Assembly (NCBI GenBank): GCA_050084515.1
Contig: CM114273.1
Location: 8,122,001 to 8,186,000 of the forward strand
Reading direction: 5' to 3'
DNA length: 64,000 bases
Source: Blasia pusilla
Lineage: Eukaryota > Marchantiophyta > Marchantiopsida > Blasiales
In this document: in pieces, positions 1 to 12,131 of the stretch
Numbering within the stretch: the first letter of the stretch is position 1
How the letters are laid out: each line of letters begins with the position of its first letter
Notes under the pieces: model-generated
Database searches by the model: none
Told to the model about the DNA's origin: nothing
What the model saw: the letters and a program-made list of their open reading frames with translations, nothing else
Program-made: the position numbers and the translations under genes

Positions 1-114
1 TTTCTGATTCCTCCTATGGTCGGAGAGAATGTAAAGGAGATCGGTAGTAGTAGACAGAGACGATGAGAATTTGATAGGAGTGTACCCGTTCTCATGCGAA
101 ATTTCTGTTCCCTG

Positions 115-117
<3 letters not shown>

Positions 118-157
<40 letters not shown>
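118..157. repeat. (GA)n microsatellite
   Basis: Uninterrupted GA dinucleotide tract of about 20 units. Short ORFs across it are low-complexity Arg-Glu or Leu-Ser runs and are not genes. Similar tracts recur at 38.66, 44.52, 45.47 and 51.33 kb. Confidence 0.97.
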
Positions 158-160
<3 letters not shown>

Positions 161-2740
161 ACGTTCCCTTCCTCTCCCGAAAGTTCTGTTTCCTGCTCGG
201 GGAAAAGGAAAAGAGATCCGGTCACAGTCAGGTTCCATGTCCTGCAACCTCACTTGCCGTTCTGCTGCATTGATCGCAATAGCCAGATGGTGCACGGGCA
301 GGCCTTGCAGAATGATGAAGAAGAAACGAGATTGGTTTTGCACCGCAATTGGATGCAGGACAGCAACGAATGGTGAGTTATGGTCAGCTTTCTACGCAGA
401 ACAGCGCAAACCTCCTTTTGAGTTGCGGGACCAGTAAGGTGATTGATAGGACCACAGGAACGGCGGGCATCGAGAATCGACAAACGATCTGCGATCTGTA
501 CGAAAGAGACAGAAGAGTGGCATAGAATCTCGGCGTCGTTCTATGAAACGCGTTGGGTTTCTACCTTTCCTGCAGTCGTCCTACCGAGAGACAACACTGC
601 CCATAAGGGCCATACCTGCCTGTCTTATGGGGTGCACAGTCTTGAAGGTGCCCTGCCCTGCAATGCATTCCGCAGCATTTTGACATTAGGTCTCATCTAT
701 TGCACATCAAACTTTCACCACTCCTTGGAACTATAAAAATCTCTCGCTGACTTCCCTGTACTTCTTCAATGGACTGCCAAAAAGTGGTTGATCATTAGGA
801 ACTCTGCAACTCTGCTCTGCACTACACTGCTCTGAATTTGCGCCGCCTGCAACCTTTACCATAAAATGTCGGTGCAGGGTGGCTTGGAATCAGGGCATGG
901 AGATGGAGATGGAGCTGGAGCCGATCAACGAAACTCTCGTTCGTTCTATGCATCTGCCTGTGTTCCATCAATTTGCTGCAAATGAAGAGTTGAATCAATC
1001 CGAAAACCCGAAGCCTGCTTCGCTACCTGCCTCTTGTTAAACGCAATTGAGCTCGATCTCAGCCACCCCACCGTATGGAGAATTACTGCGGTCTGCCCAA
1101 ATCGATCAAACGACGCCCCTCCTGAGTTTCCTGTCACCACTGACCACGAAAGTTCAAATGCAGCTAGACGGAGCCAATTTATACTCTCAATCACGAAGAG
1201 CAGCTCCAGACCTAGAGATAATCTCCGGAGCCAATCTCATTTTTAGAAGGAAGATGGAGACTGCTCAAAGCTCTACCCCCAACTGAAGCTGAAGCTCTCA
1301 GACTACGACTCCCGATCACGTAAAGCTGGGGGACGAGAATAATTGGAACCGATTGTCGCCTCGGAAGAAGCATTAGTTCTCCCCGACTGAATCAGAACTG
1401 TTGGGGCTATTTTCACGGTAACTGGACCTCCGAAGAATTCTTTGGAGCCGATTCTCATCTAGGAAGAAGCATTTGATCTCGAAGCCCGTAACCAGCACCG
1501 GACGAACTGCCCTGCAATGACCTTACTTGACTATTGGCGGGTGGAATGGTAATTCGGGGCTTTCGGACGCAGGGATATATGAGATAAAAAGATAGGTAGA
1601 TCAAGGGAGCAACCTCGAAATGGGAAACTCAAAGTGGGAATCTGGATGAGGCTTCATCCTGTCTCATTGTAACTTCTTAATTTTGACACGTCAAATACGG
1701 CAGAGGGGTAGTGTCAATTCGTCGAAGCTTTTACTCGCGAGTACCGTGTGGTTGATGGAGGAAGCTACAGGCACAAGGAATGTGGTTGTTGAAGTGTTAT
1801 CCACGGCCCATTGACCCATGTCGGGAGTAATTGAATTCGGGAATCTGACGTCGGTGTTGGTGTACGGCGTGTGCCATGAAGTCTGCAAAGGTGTCCATAA
1901 TGATGATAGGACGAGGACTACAATTCAGCTGTTCTCATCGATTTCAGTTTTTGATTCGATTGCTGCCGCCGGTTCTTTGTTTAGGTCTAGCCTGTTTCTA
2001 ATTGTACTGTCTAGATGGAGTTCAGAGGTGCAGATGTGTGCTCGAGGATTCCAAATTTGAGCTGACTTTTACTCCAACTTTGAAATTCTTCTCCAGAGTC
2101 CAGTGTTTCGTTCTCCTTCCTTACTTCCCAACGATCTCGATTTTCCGAGATTTGAGATCGAATGTCATGGGTGCTACTGACCTATGTTTGTCACATTCTG
2201 TTCGGGGTTTAACCGGACAGACACTACTCAATGTGTACACACACTCCAAGTCCCTCTTCGGCCACCATTTCATAGGTAGAGAGAGGACCTCATCCCATGT
2301 CTCCGGTCGCAAGGCTGCGAAGCTCATTAATTAATGTGGACCCTCTCTCTTTCTCTTCATCCGTCGTCCCATGACAATCGGGTCCCATCAGAAAAAAGTA
2401 AATGCCGCCCGCTCGCCTGCAGCGTTTAACCCGGGTATCCAGATGCTTGGTCTATATGTCCCCCAATGCTACGACATGCACGTTTTATGAACTACATAGT
2501 CAAACCTCTTTCTGCCGACGGTATGCTCTGAACCAGGAGAGCAGAAGAATTTTACGCGGGGTCTTTTTGTTCGGGAAGAAACTGGCTCGGGTTCAAGACG
2601 GGGCGATCTCCCTGAAACAACTAAAGTCGTGCGCTTTGTGTGATGATGGGGATGAATCCTCCGATCGCCACCTGTGCGAAATGCACGACACAACGACCGA
2701 CAGCCTATTCACCGGTAATGCCGGAGCTTTCCATTCCGTT
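158..2740. other. non-coding stretch with weak degenerate repeats
   Basis: No ORF here resembles a known protein. Between about 1200 and 1490 a motif of the type GGAGCCRATTCTCAT followed by AGGAAGAAGCATT occurs three times (near 1212, 1344 and 1445), so this part is a degenerate ~100-130 bp repeat. The rest shows nothing I recognise. Confidence 0.5.
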
Positions 2741-4860
2741 CCGTAGCCCAGATTCAGTGCCCAAGGATGTTGCAGTGATATGTAACGGGTATTGGGATCC
2801 AAGATTCCCAATCAGGTTAGGTAGATGGTGTTGTACAGAGCTTCTTGGTTGGTACCTGAAAGCTCCGTAGTCCTTCCTCTCAGAAGTACTTCCTTCACTT
2901 CCTCCTGTCGCATAGAAGGCAAGGCCGCAATACTATGACAAGCACTAATAAGTGAGTAAAGTCTAACTCTCTCGCAGGTCTCATGACCAACTCGGTTTGA
3001 AATCGGTTCCTTCTCTCTCTGGTCATGCTATGACAATTTGGTGGTATATCTGATCGCCCGTGTGCACTGTTTTAGCACAAGGAGCAACTGAATCTGTTGC
3101 GATTTCCGAGCTGGTACCGCCGGAGCTCTGTCACCTTTACGAAGCCTAGATTCCCTGCCCAAAGTTGTTGCACTGGTAAGTAATTTTATGGTGGATCCCA
3201 ATCAGGTAATGTAGATAGAGTTGTATAGAGCTTCTTGGCCGATCTCTTGAAGCTCCTTGACTGCTTACCATATAGTGTTTACTCCATGGTAAGTAAGCAC
3301 TCATACTAGATATGAGAGTCTCCCTTCTCTCCTATGGTACTTTCTTCACTTCTTCCTCTCTCTGCGCGCACATGGCAATCTCGTGCACCGTCCAGCCATG
3401 GTCGTGAGGTCTATGATTAGGGCATGGACTACTTCATGAGTAAACTCTCTCTCTAGCACCGTCTTCTCCCTCTGCGGCCCCGTGATACTCTTCGTTATTA
3501 AGCAACACATTCATTCTCTCTTTCTCACCAGAGCGCGAGGTCTATTGTCGCTAGGAAGCGGCATGTGCTATTCAAGCCGCACACACACACTCTCTCGGCA
3601 AGAAAATATATCTGTCACCACCACAACTGTTACACTGTCAGTAGCCTAGATTCACTGCCCAAAACTGCTGCACTGGTAAGTGACTTTGAGGGGATCTCAA
3701 TGGGGTGAGGTAGGTAGGTATGTAAAGAGCTTCTTGGTTGACAATAGGAAGCTCAGCGCCAACACTATACAGGGACTCACACTTTATGAGAGAGTCTCAT
3801 AAAGTGTTATTATACTCATACTATTAGGTGTGAAGCAAAGGTAACGATGGGTAGTTTGAATTAACGGACCCAAGGTTCTGAATTATCCACGGACACTAAT
3901 TGGCTAAAACTGCCAGATGGAGAGGCGTTTGAAGATAATAATGTAAATGGTATGCATTTCACTTCTTCCTCACTCTGCACCCATCCCCGTCTCTTGCTGT
4001 GTCTCAAAGCACCACTTAATGAGCACTATGTAATGAGTAGTGCCTGTCTCTTCTTTTGTCGTCAGATTCAGTAGCGTAGAATCACCGTTGAAAGCCGGGG
4101 CGTTAGTGAGTGTTTGGAGTTCTGGTCGAGGTCAGGTAGATAGTGAATTGAAGAGATTCTCTGCTTTTATTCACAATCACCAGCTAGTGTTCTTTGGCCC
4201 TAACTCGATCTAGGTAGATCGTGTTGTAAAGAGATTCTTGGCTGACACCTGCGAGCTCCTCACTCTGTATGGCAGTGACTCGCACGATACGAGGATGCTC
4301 TCTCTCCTCTTGTCTGGTACTCACACAAGATGAAGACTCTTACTCTCAGTCCTATGGTCCTCTGTCTGGTTCCCCCTGGGACAAAAAATCATATTCATTC
4401 ATTCATTCTCATATTGCTAAGGTGGTAACACCACAACTGTTGAACACATTCAGCAGCCTAGACACAACGCTACTAGAAAGTGAAGAGTAATGGAGATCCA
4501 ATCATGTAAGGTAGATAGTGATTTAAATCAGGTAAGGTAGATAGTGTTTAAAGAGCTTCTTGGTTGACACTAGGAAGCTCCGCACCAACACTATGTATGG
4601 TCAGAACTCACACTTTAGGAGAGTGTATACCTCCTCTCATATGGTACCCTCTTCATTTGTTCCTATCTCTATACCCATCCGGGTGACCTATGGTCGCAAG
4701 GCTATGAGAGGCAGTACTTAATGAGTGCAGTCTCCTCGTGCATGGTTCTTCCTTTACGTTTCCTCCTTTGTACCGTCCACCCAGGGAGCGAGGTCCATGC
4801 ACTACTTAATAAGTACGTTGTGTCGTTCGTCAGTCTCAAGGAGTGGGGTTTTCATGTGAT
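2740..4860. repeat. degenerate tandem array, unit about 400-500 bp, five copies
   Basis: The block 'AGCCTAGATTCACTGCCCAA' in varied form, followed by 'TTGCACTGGTAAGT', 'ATCCCAATCAGGTA', 'GTAGATAGTGTTGTA' and 'AGAGCTTCTTGGTTGACA', recurs near 2743, 3143, 3643, 4073 and 4452. Each copy is followed by a CT-rich stretch containing 'CTCTCTCCTATGGTAC'-like sequence. Spacing is 380-500 bp and copies have diverged by many substitutions and indels. No coding potential is seen. It could be a small satellite array or a multiplied piece of one transposon. Confidence 0.75.
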
Positions 4861-5102
4861 TGTTGCCGATGGCTAACATGCAATTCTCCTAATTTGTAAT
4901 TCTTACTGCCTTCGCCTTTTTGGGCTTGTGTTATCTGACTGTCACGGGTGCCATGGTCTAGACGTCCTTTGTACGATCAGCAGTGATTTCGACTCCCTCA
5001 TCTGACTGGAACCCAACTTTGTCATCCCAGTAGCAGAGGAGTTTATCCAGCAGGCTCTAGATGTGGGGTTCTTGTCATTACTAAGAATCCACTGTCTGTG
5101 CA

Positions 5103-5187
5103 GAAGCGAGTGGAAGAAATATACACTTTAATAGAAACTGGGATGGAAAACCCATCGGGATACAAAGGAGGGGGCCATAGAGAGTGG
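5103..5187 (-). mobile_element. LINE 3'-tail remnant
   Basis: On the minus strand this reads CCCCCTCCTTTGTAT, then GATGGGTTTTCCATC, then TTTCTATTAAAGTGTATATT. That matches the 3' end of the LINE at 8.7-10.26 kb and the tails at 10.85 and 41.57 kb. Only the tail is present, as expected for a strongly 5'-truncated insertion. Confidence 0.7.
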
Positions 5188-5417
5188 AAGATAGAACTTA
5201 TAAGGTTTTCTGATTTCCTCGACCATCGGTGGTTGGTCAAACAAACCACGCAGTCTCTGCAACTCCTCAGTTCTGATGAGTACAGTTTCTCTACTGGTAG
5301 ATAGACCTTCTAAGGTTGTCTGATTTCCTCGACCATCGGTGGTTGGTCACACAAACCACGCAGTCTCTGCAACTCACCTCACTCCTCAGTTCTGATGAGT
5401 AGAGTTTCTCTACTGGT
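5188..5417. repeat. tandem duplication of a ~110-bp unit
   Basis: Two adjacent copies, starting near 5188 and 5299, share 'TTTCCTCGACCATCGGTGGT', 'CAAACCACGCAGTCTCTGCA' and 'CAGTTCTGATGAGTA'. The second copy has a short extra CACCTCACT. The copies differ at few positions, so the duplication looks younger than the array upstream. Confidence 0.9.
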
Positions 5418-5449
5418 ACTGTCCGTAGAGTTCCCTTACTTGTCACTGT

Positions 5450-5740
5450 TATGAGTCCGGTCCCTCTAATTTTCGTCTTTCCAGCTCACGTCACCCATCT
5501 CTTTGCGGTATTCACTCTGATGGTACTCTCTGCAGCGCACGTTGCTCTTCAATCTCATGAGTGCATTCTATCTAATGGTGCTCTGTGCCGCTCACCTTAT
5601 TCCTCTCTCTCTCTTATGAATCCACTCTCTCTAATGATACTCTCTGCATCTCACCTTGCTCACTCTCATGATTGCTCTCTTTCCGATTGTACTCTCTGCG
5701 GCTCAGCGTATTCTCATGAGTCGGGCCGCTCTTATGCTTT
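5450..5740. repeat. ~56-bp minisatellite, about five degenerate copies
   Basis: The units carry 'GGTACTCTCTGC', 'GCTCACCTTGCTC' and 'CTCATGAGTGC' in fixed order, near 5460, 5520, 5576, 5635 and 5689. The tract is CT-rich and the overlapping reading frames are artefacts of the repeat. Confidence 0.75.
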
Positions 5741-6687
5741 CCTCTCCAGCTCATCTTTCTTCTCACTCTCAGGAGCAGTCTGTCTCTAGTGATGCTCCTG
5801 GCTCCATCAATGAAAGATTGGACTGGAGACATGCATGTCCTGTGGTAAGGAGAAGAGTGGAGGATTTTGTTAACAGCTCCGTAGTGCACATTTTCATGAT
5901 ATAGACCGTTACAAGACGAAAGGTTTGCTTATGCCTTAGCTTCATCACACGATCTAGAGAATCGGAATGTTGAATTGTCCAAGATAGATTCATATCCACT
6001 TCACCTATCTGACGCGGAGTGTAGTAGAGAAGAAAGCACAAAAAAGTCTCAATAAACGAGAACAATTTGGATACACCGAAAGGAACAAGAGAGTGTATTT
6101 TAGGATCTTTGACAAGTGGAAGAAACCACAGTGAAATCGAGGGAGGAGAGCAAAAGGGAGGGGTTCGTGTCTGAGAATAATTTGGTTTGTTAGTGGAGTC
6201 ACGTCACACATTTCAAGACAGAATCATGTCACAAATTCCAAGAACAACGAATTCGTTCCTCCCACACTCCACTGATGTAAAGCTACAGAGGACCCCACCA
6301 CCCTAATCAAAGATTCTCAACTTCGATCTAAAATGATTAAGAATCAGAGCTGTACTTGGGAGTGCGTTGAATTTTGTGTAAATATTAATCCTTTCACTTC
6401 CTTCATGGCACGGGCTATCCACTAGTTGGTCGTAAACATTTCTTTACTTGACATGTGACAAAAAAAAATGTTTCTCCTTTCCTAAACATGATCAATCCTT
6501 TCACTTCCTTGTTTCTCCGGTTGTGTAAATTTTTTTTTAAACATGATTAATGCCAGTGGTTGGTTTTGAGCCGTTAATCAAACTAAATCTTTTCCGGAAT
6601 TATCCTAGCTTGTAATTCAGTTAAATCAATGTTGTGATGTCGGCGCAAGACCGTGGAGTACAACCCTAACCACTTCGCTCCACAGTT
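5741..6687. other. non-coding stretch, nothing recognised
   Basis: I see no supported gene. The sequence becomes AT-rich from about 6350, with short A and T runs. 'ATCAATCCTTTCACTTCCTT' (6491-6510) nearly repeats a stretch near 6386. Confidence 0.4.
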
Positions 6688-6770
6688 GAGTCGCGAGGAG
6701 AAAGCTGAGGCTGAGATGAGTTGCGAGGAGAAAGTTGAGGCTGAGTTGAGTTGCGAGGAGAAAGCTGAGG
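6688..6770. repeat. 30-bp tandem repeat, nearly three copies
   Basis: The unit is GAGTTGCGAGGAG followed by AAAGCTGAGGCTGAGTT. Copies begin at 6688, 6718 and 6748, the last partial. Because the unit is a multiple of three, it makes a 10-residue repeat on the minus strand that is probably meaningless. Confidence 0.92.
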
Positions 6771-8705
6771 CATCCATGCATTCCCCTATCAATCAAAGAC
6801 CCACCTTTCTCGTCCGGAGGATTTAGGAGCGGGTGGGCCAGCTCGCTGGATCACCAGGTCATGCTTTAGTCTATGGCATTTCTTGCACTGTTCTCGTAGA
6901 TGAGATTGTGAGTGATGGGGGGGGGACTCCGGTGCCCATGGGGTGTACACGTCAGGCCCCCAGCAATCGAACCAAACCGAAAATTGTATGCATAGTACTT
7001 CGTGTTCACATCATTTGAACGGTGATTCGGAAAGCACAAATTCCATGCAATTTACTTGTGTTCCTATCTTTTGAACAGCGCGTCGGCATTGCAAAATGTA
7101 GTTCAATAGCTACAGTAATTTACCAGCCCTACCCTACATGCTTGACAGCTTCAGCCTCTTGCGACATTTCCATCTACCGAGCAGATTTAGCCGTGGAAAG
7201 GAAACTAAAAGTTGGGAGAGGGGACTTAACATGACCTCTGCCTCGAGGGAGGAGGTAGGCTGTACAGAATATCTGAGCATAGTCATAGGTGGCTGTCTGA
7301 CTGACAGCTTGCTTGAGTACTTTTTTTCCGTATTCAGAGTATTTGGAGTCAGATCGGAAGAGAGGGAGTCTGCAGACTGGTCACTGGTAGGAAAACATGG
7401 AGGCAGCTCATCACTGCACTGCACGGACTTCTCATTCCCTCAATCTCTGCGTGAGGTCGAGAAATACTGACAGCGTGATGCTTGCTTGCAAGCCGGATGT
7501 GAAGTTGTGAACTTGTGAAGCCCATGTGCCTCAAGTTGTTTTGCTCCAGAGATGGAACAAACAGTCAAAAGAAGGCAACTCGACCGGTCTTTTCTCTCTC
7601 GACCTCAATTGTTTACAAGCCATGAAGTAACTGTAACTGGGCATTCTCTACCATCCAAGCTCCGCAGAATCCAGCTGCGAAGTAAGATGGAACACGTAGA
7701 TCTGTGGCAGAAGCTAACCGAATACGAAGGTGTTGGTATATATCATGCAATTATTGGACCAGCTGATGGAGTTCGTCGTACACACATGTGACTGCATGCA
7801 GCTGCGAACTTCAGTAATGAAACACGCTTGGAAGTGCCCCCGGGATTTCCAGTTCACTTCCGATGCGTTCAGTGCAGCTGCAAATAAATGGAAAATTGAA
7901 TGAGCACATTCGATGATTTAAAATGACAGTGCAGGCTGGGGAGGGACTCCAGGTAGCCAAACAAGCCATTCACAGTAGTAGAGCCCAGCCCGATTTCAGT
8001 TTGTCGCACCTTGCTGACATTCGTACTGATCTCTGAGATTTCCGTTCAGAAATCGTCACCTCGGACTTCTGATATCGCAGCTGCTTGTGCCTGACAGCGT
8101 TTCGTGAATCCTGCCTCCCTCGACTTCAGGCTTTTACCCGTCCCTCGGCCTCGCCAGGATCGAGGAGACTCAGGAGAGAATCTTATGGTATTTTTTGGTT
8201 TTGCTGGCTGTTGTGAAGTTGGTAAGAAAGAAGACCACACGTACATAGTGGGCACGCTGCGGGGCGTCTCCTTCGACGGCTGGTGCGGCGGTGCGATTCT
8301 AAAAGGGAGATGCTACCTTACGTCGCAAGAAATACCAGCGGCGCCTGCCGCGATTTCATTTTGGAACAAACTAAAGTTGCAGTTGAACGAATGGCTGGGT
8401 CCGGAGCCGTCAAATCCATTTTGTGCTTTGCGGCTTGCGTGCTCAAGCTTTGCGGCGGTGTTTTGTCGAGGCGCCATCGCTGCAAGATCACCAAATATAG
8501 GAGGCATGGAAAACAAATTCAGGCCTTACCCATCCACCGTCCTTTCCACCCGCCACGCTTGCCTTTGCTTCATGTCTTTCGGAGGTGACAACAATAGGGT
8601 GGGGGTGTCAAAAATGACAACAATGGGGAAGGGGGTGTCAAAGACCGGCCTATCCGGAATCGTCTGGATTAAGGGGGCCGGGCCGGAAAGCCATCCGCCC
8701 TACTA
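6771..8705. other. non-coding stretch, no supported gene
   Basis: A plus-strand reading frame of 200 codons (8104-8706) spans the right part. It has no recognisable domain, no clear initiation context and an unremarkable composition. The motif GGGGGTGTCAAA occurs at about 8611 and 8635 and recurs near 10.46 and 10.73 kb, which suggests transposon-derived sequence. Confidence 0.4.
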
Positions 8706-10255
8706 ATGGAAGTATCGAGTTTCGTGGCAGCGGCTCTTACCGAGGATCTTCTCCACGTTGATGACCTTACGAGGATTGGTGACCCTCAAGTCGCCTTCGG
8801 CATTCTCTCTTCTTGTTTTGCTCGTAGACCTGGTTACCTCACTAGAACTGTCTGGACATCTAGTCACCTTTCTTCCCTATATAGATCCTTTGATAGGAAG
8901 CTCATGCAGGTGTTTGGGGATCTTCTAGGACCCGGCTCCTTAGAGTGCCCCATGGGGGAGTTAGCTCGTAGACATGCCTCTTGGCCGATTTCTTTTGGTG
9001 GAGTAGGTCTTCTCTCGACCGAGTTAGTGGCGCCCTCCGCTTTTTTTTTAGGGAGTTGGGCCCGGTGGCACCTCCTTTGCTCCCGATTTTTGGTTAGAGA
9101 TAGACCGCTCCTTCTACACTCACGTCTCCCGGGTCGAGGATGGCTCTTTCCCACTTGAGTCTTCACTCACGCCTTGTAGAGATTCCCTTCGAGTTGAGGC
9201 CAGAGCCGTTCTCCCCACTTTCTCCTCCTTAGTTACCTCTGGTAAGTCTGGGCTCCAATCTTCCTTGATGGAAGCCCACTTTGAGGCAGTTTTTAGAGGC
9301 ACTATGTCTGACGGGAATATCCCCATGGAGGTTAGGGCCCGTATTCGCTCTTGCTCGGAAAGGGGGCAGGCTCATGGGTAGGGGCGCGCCCCTTCTCCAG
9401 CTTTCGATCGCACCACTTACCTACACCACAGCGATGCGGTTCCGCTTGGGCCTCCCCCAACCATCGATGGTTGGTTCGACACACTCGCGAGTGTCGCCGA
9501 GCCTGGATCCACTTGGTGTGCATTTGGCACGTTGTCGATTGGGGTGAGAGGATAGCCACTCACGATGCAAAGGCGGGATATCATGTTCAGTATTGCTCGG
9601 GAGAGTGGCTTCCATGTGCAGAGAGAGAGAGAGGCACTACTCCATGCGGGATTCCCTCATTCGTGCCGATCTCTACATGACACGTGAGGTGAGGTGGTGG
9701 TGGCGGACGTGGTATCACAAATCCCACGCGGGAGGCAGTGCGAGCCCAAGTGGTGGCCCAAGGGCGAATGCTACCAGGAGCGGCGGCGGCGGCGGCGGCG
9801 ATGAAGAAGACACATATCTACAGTCGACTACACGAAGGACACATCTTCATCCCCCTGGCCATAGAGATGTATGGGGGAGAGGTTCGACTCGTTCCTTACG
9901 AACTGCGCCCATCATCTCCACTCGAGAAATGGGTTGTCCTTAGCTACTGCGATTCTGTATTGTAGGCAGCGGGTCTCCATAGCGTTGCAGCGTGCCCAGG
10001 CTAATGGGATTTTGCGGCGGGCTCAGGCTGTGGGAGATGCCGGCGCTAGAGGCCCACTTAGTAGTAGTCATATCTCTCTTGTTGTTGCTGATATTGTCTC
10101 TGCTGTTGGTGAGTTTCGTCGTTAGGGGGAATGCCCCCTTCTTCCTTTTCTGGTCTTGTTGTGGCCTTCAGGTTTTGACTCTTTGAGTCCCCCTCTTTTG
10201 TATTTCCGATGGGTTTTCCATCACTCGTTTTTATCGAAGTGCATCTTCCCTTTAC
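8706..10255 (+). mobile_element. LINE non-LTR retrotransposon, 5'-truncated, C-terminal part and 3' tail
   Basis: The first reading frame (8706-9158) resembles the end of LINE-type reverse transcriptases, where a 'GG.GL.S..L..PSAFLGSWA' pattern follows the palm and thumb. After frameshifts, 9410-9680 in other frames gives 'RLGLPQPSM', then 'DPLGVHLARCRLG', an 'ERIATHDA' Cys/His-type motif, and 'RADLYM'. A region reminiscent of restriction-like endonuclease domains follows, then a piece with 'QRVSIALQRAQANG' and 'GARGPLSSSH' (9965-10125). The 3' end has CCCCCTCTTTTGTAT and the hairpin GATGGGTTTTCCATC at about 10,188-10,220. At least four frameshifts or stops make it non-functional. The family call rests on motif memory; the nuclease assignment is weaker. 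Confidence 0.72.
9780..9800. repeat. (GGC)n microsatellite
   Basis: Seven GGC/CGG trinucleotides lie inside the LINE coding remnant, where they would encode a short Ala run. The expansion is probably tolerated because the element is dead. Confidence 0.9.
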
Positions 10256-10435
10256 TAATGGAAGGGGAGGTGGCGGGAGCTTTATAGCAGCCCTTCTGAA
10301 TCGCTAATTCAAAGTGAATACCTGCAAAGAAAACAAAACCCTAAACGCCAAAGCGGGAAGCTCGAGAGCTACCCATTTGGGATCCGGCGAAACCCGGGTA
10401 GAGAAATCCGGGGAAACCTAAAATCCCGGATAGCA

Positions 10436-10770
10436 TGGTCTTTGATACCCCTAATAGGGAGTGTCAAAGATCTCCTCTCCGGCACCCAGAATTGGCCAAG
10501 CGGCGGCTCCTCATCTTGATGTTTTGGTACTCTAGGGAGATTCAGAATTCTAAGCTATTCCTTTCTCCTTCCACTTCCTGATCATAAATGCGAAGATCTA
10601 CATTTCGGAAGTAGTTCCGGACTTTTGAATGCGTCTCTCTGTCTCCTCTTCTTCCGGAATCAAATCGGGGCTAGTTGCAGGACTGACATCTTCACCCGGG
10701 TGACTTTATCCGGGTGATTTTGACACCTCCTAGTAGGGGGTATCAAAGATTACCCTATAGGGACTAGCCT
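10436..10770. repeat. pair of short palindromes of the TTTGAYACYCCTA family
   Basis: Near 10,440-10,472 the sequence TTTGATACCCCTA is followed by TAGGGAGTGTCAAA. Near 10,722-10,752 TTTGACACCTCCTA is followed by TAGGGGGTATCAAA. Each is an imperfect palindrome of ~30 bp. Related half-sites occur at 8611, 8635 and 11,347. They could be termini of a small repeat family; no target duplication could be fixed. Confidence 0.6.
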
Positions 10771-10844
10771 TGATGCCCTTCGGGAAAAAGAGGGAGCAAA
10801 ATTTTTACAAGGAGCCGTATTAAGGGATGTGGAAGAATAAAATA

Positions 10845-10915
10845 TATATATGTAGAAAAAGGATGGGAAACCCATCACGATACAAAAGAGGGGGCATGGA
10901 GACCCAAAAAATAGA
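10845..10915 (-). mobile_element. LINE 3'-tail remnant
   Basis: On the minus strand, CATGCCCCCTCTTTTGTAT is followed by GATGGGTTTCCCATC and an AT-rich end. This is the same tail as at 5.1, 10.2 and 41.57 kb, and lies about 600 bp downstream of the larger LINE copy in the opposite orientation. Confidence 0.7.
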
Positions 10916-12117
10916 CCTCAAGAAGGGATGCTATAAAGCTATGATATGGAAGTACGTCAGAGCCGCACACTCATGTATTTATGATAAGTAACTGGAGGGG
11001 AATGGGGAATTCGTAATCTCCGAGATTACCAAAACAGGAAGTTGAGGAGCTACCCATTTTGGAGCAATGAACGGGGAGATCCGGGGTTACGAGTAATCGT
11101 AGCCGGCTAAAATAAAAAATTTCCGATTTAAACCAAACTCGTCGGGAAAAAACTGGCAGGTTTAGGGGGGGTTTCTTTGTAAACGTATCTGAAATGCCGG
11201 TTAGAAATCTAAATTTACCGGTTTGGGCTCCGGAACACCGGTTCTGTACCGGTTCTCGTGAAAAAACTCCCCAGACTATGTTTTGGAGCCGGGGAAAAGG
11301 CCGGTGGGATAAGTCTAGGTGACCAAAAACTCCTGTATAGGGAGATCTTTGACGACCCTAATGTCCCATCTATTTTCGGTCCAAATGAGCTAGGTAGAAA
11401 ATTGGTGTGTTCTTGCCGAAGGTTGTACCGAGAGAGTTAAGTTGTGTAGGAGAACATGTAAAAGGGCACATGTAATTTTTGTGGAAGGCACTTGCCACCA
11501 TACTCCAAAGTAAGCTTCTATTACAGATTAAAAAAATTTGGAGTGCTTTATGAAACTTTTATTTGTTGACGTCAATTTTTTCTCAAATAATGAAAAACAT
11601 TTTACAACAAGTATGCGCTGTATCCAGTTGTATCAAGTGTGTTTACTACATACTTGTCCATATTGTTAACTCGGACTAAGATGACGTATTTAAATGAACT
11701 TATAATAAAATTTTGACCTCTTGATTAATATATTTAAATAGGGCCTAGTATGATAGTAGGGAAAAATGCAAGAGCAATTTCTAAAAATATAGTTGATTTT
11801 TGGTAGGGATATGTATTGGTTCATTGAGAGAGTAGACATGGATGGGTGTGCAACACCTAAGAGTAAGGTCAAGTTTGTATGAGAGTATTAGAAATCATAT
11901 ATAGGATGGAGATGGAAGTATAATTAATTAGAAAATTTTGATAGTGATGGTAACAGTTGTATCTATAGAATTTTGGGAATTTTTGCAAGATGAGTCTACT
12001 TGAATAGTGTAGCATTAAACAAACAGCTCAAATGTATTGCCAATGTTGAAGATGGAGGAGGAATTTGCGCTTGGGCCTTTTGAACTATCTTGTGTTGAGC
12101 AAATTCAATAGAAGAGA
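10916..12117. other. non-coding stretch, CCGG-rich then AT-rich
   Basis: About 11,030-11,360 is rich in CCGG/ACCGGTT motifs and shares short phrases (for example GAGCTACCCATTT, at 10,366 and 11,045) with 10.3-10.45 kb. That suggests a repeated segment of an unidentified element. From 11.45 kb the sequence is AT-rich. No gene is supported. Confidence 0.45.
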
Positions 12118-12131
12118 GTGTCCAAGGATGT

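Noticed and set aside
7351-7362. AGATCGGAAGAG, identical to the start of a common sequencing adapter
   Set aside because: Only 12 bases match and the next base differs. Flanks look like normal genomic sequence, so chance is the simpler reading.
8104-8706. 200-codon plus-strand frame
   Set aside because: No recognisable domain, no clear start context, and it overlaps dispersed GGGGGTGTCAAA motifs. Kept out as probable chance frame in GC-rich DNA.
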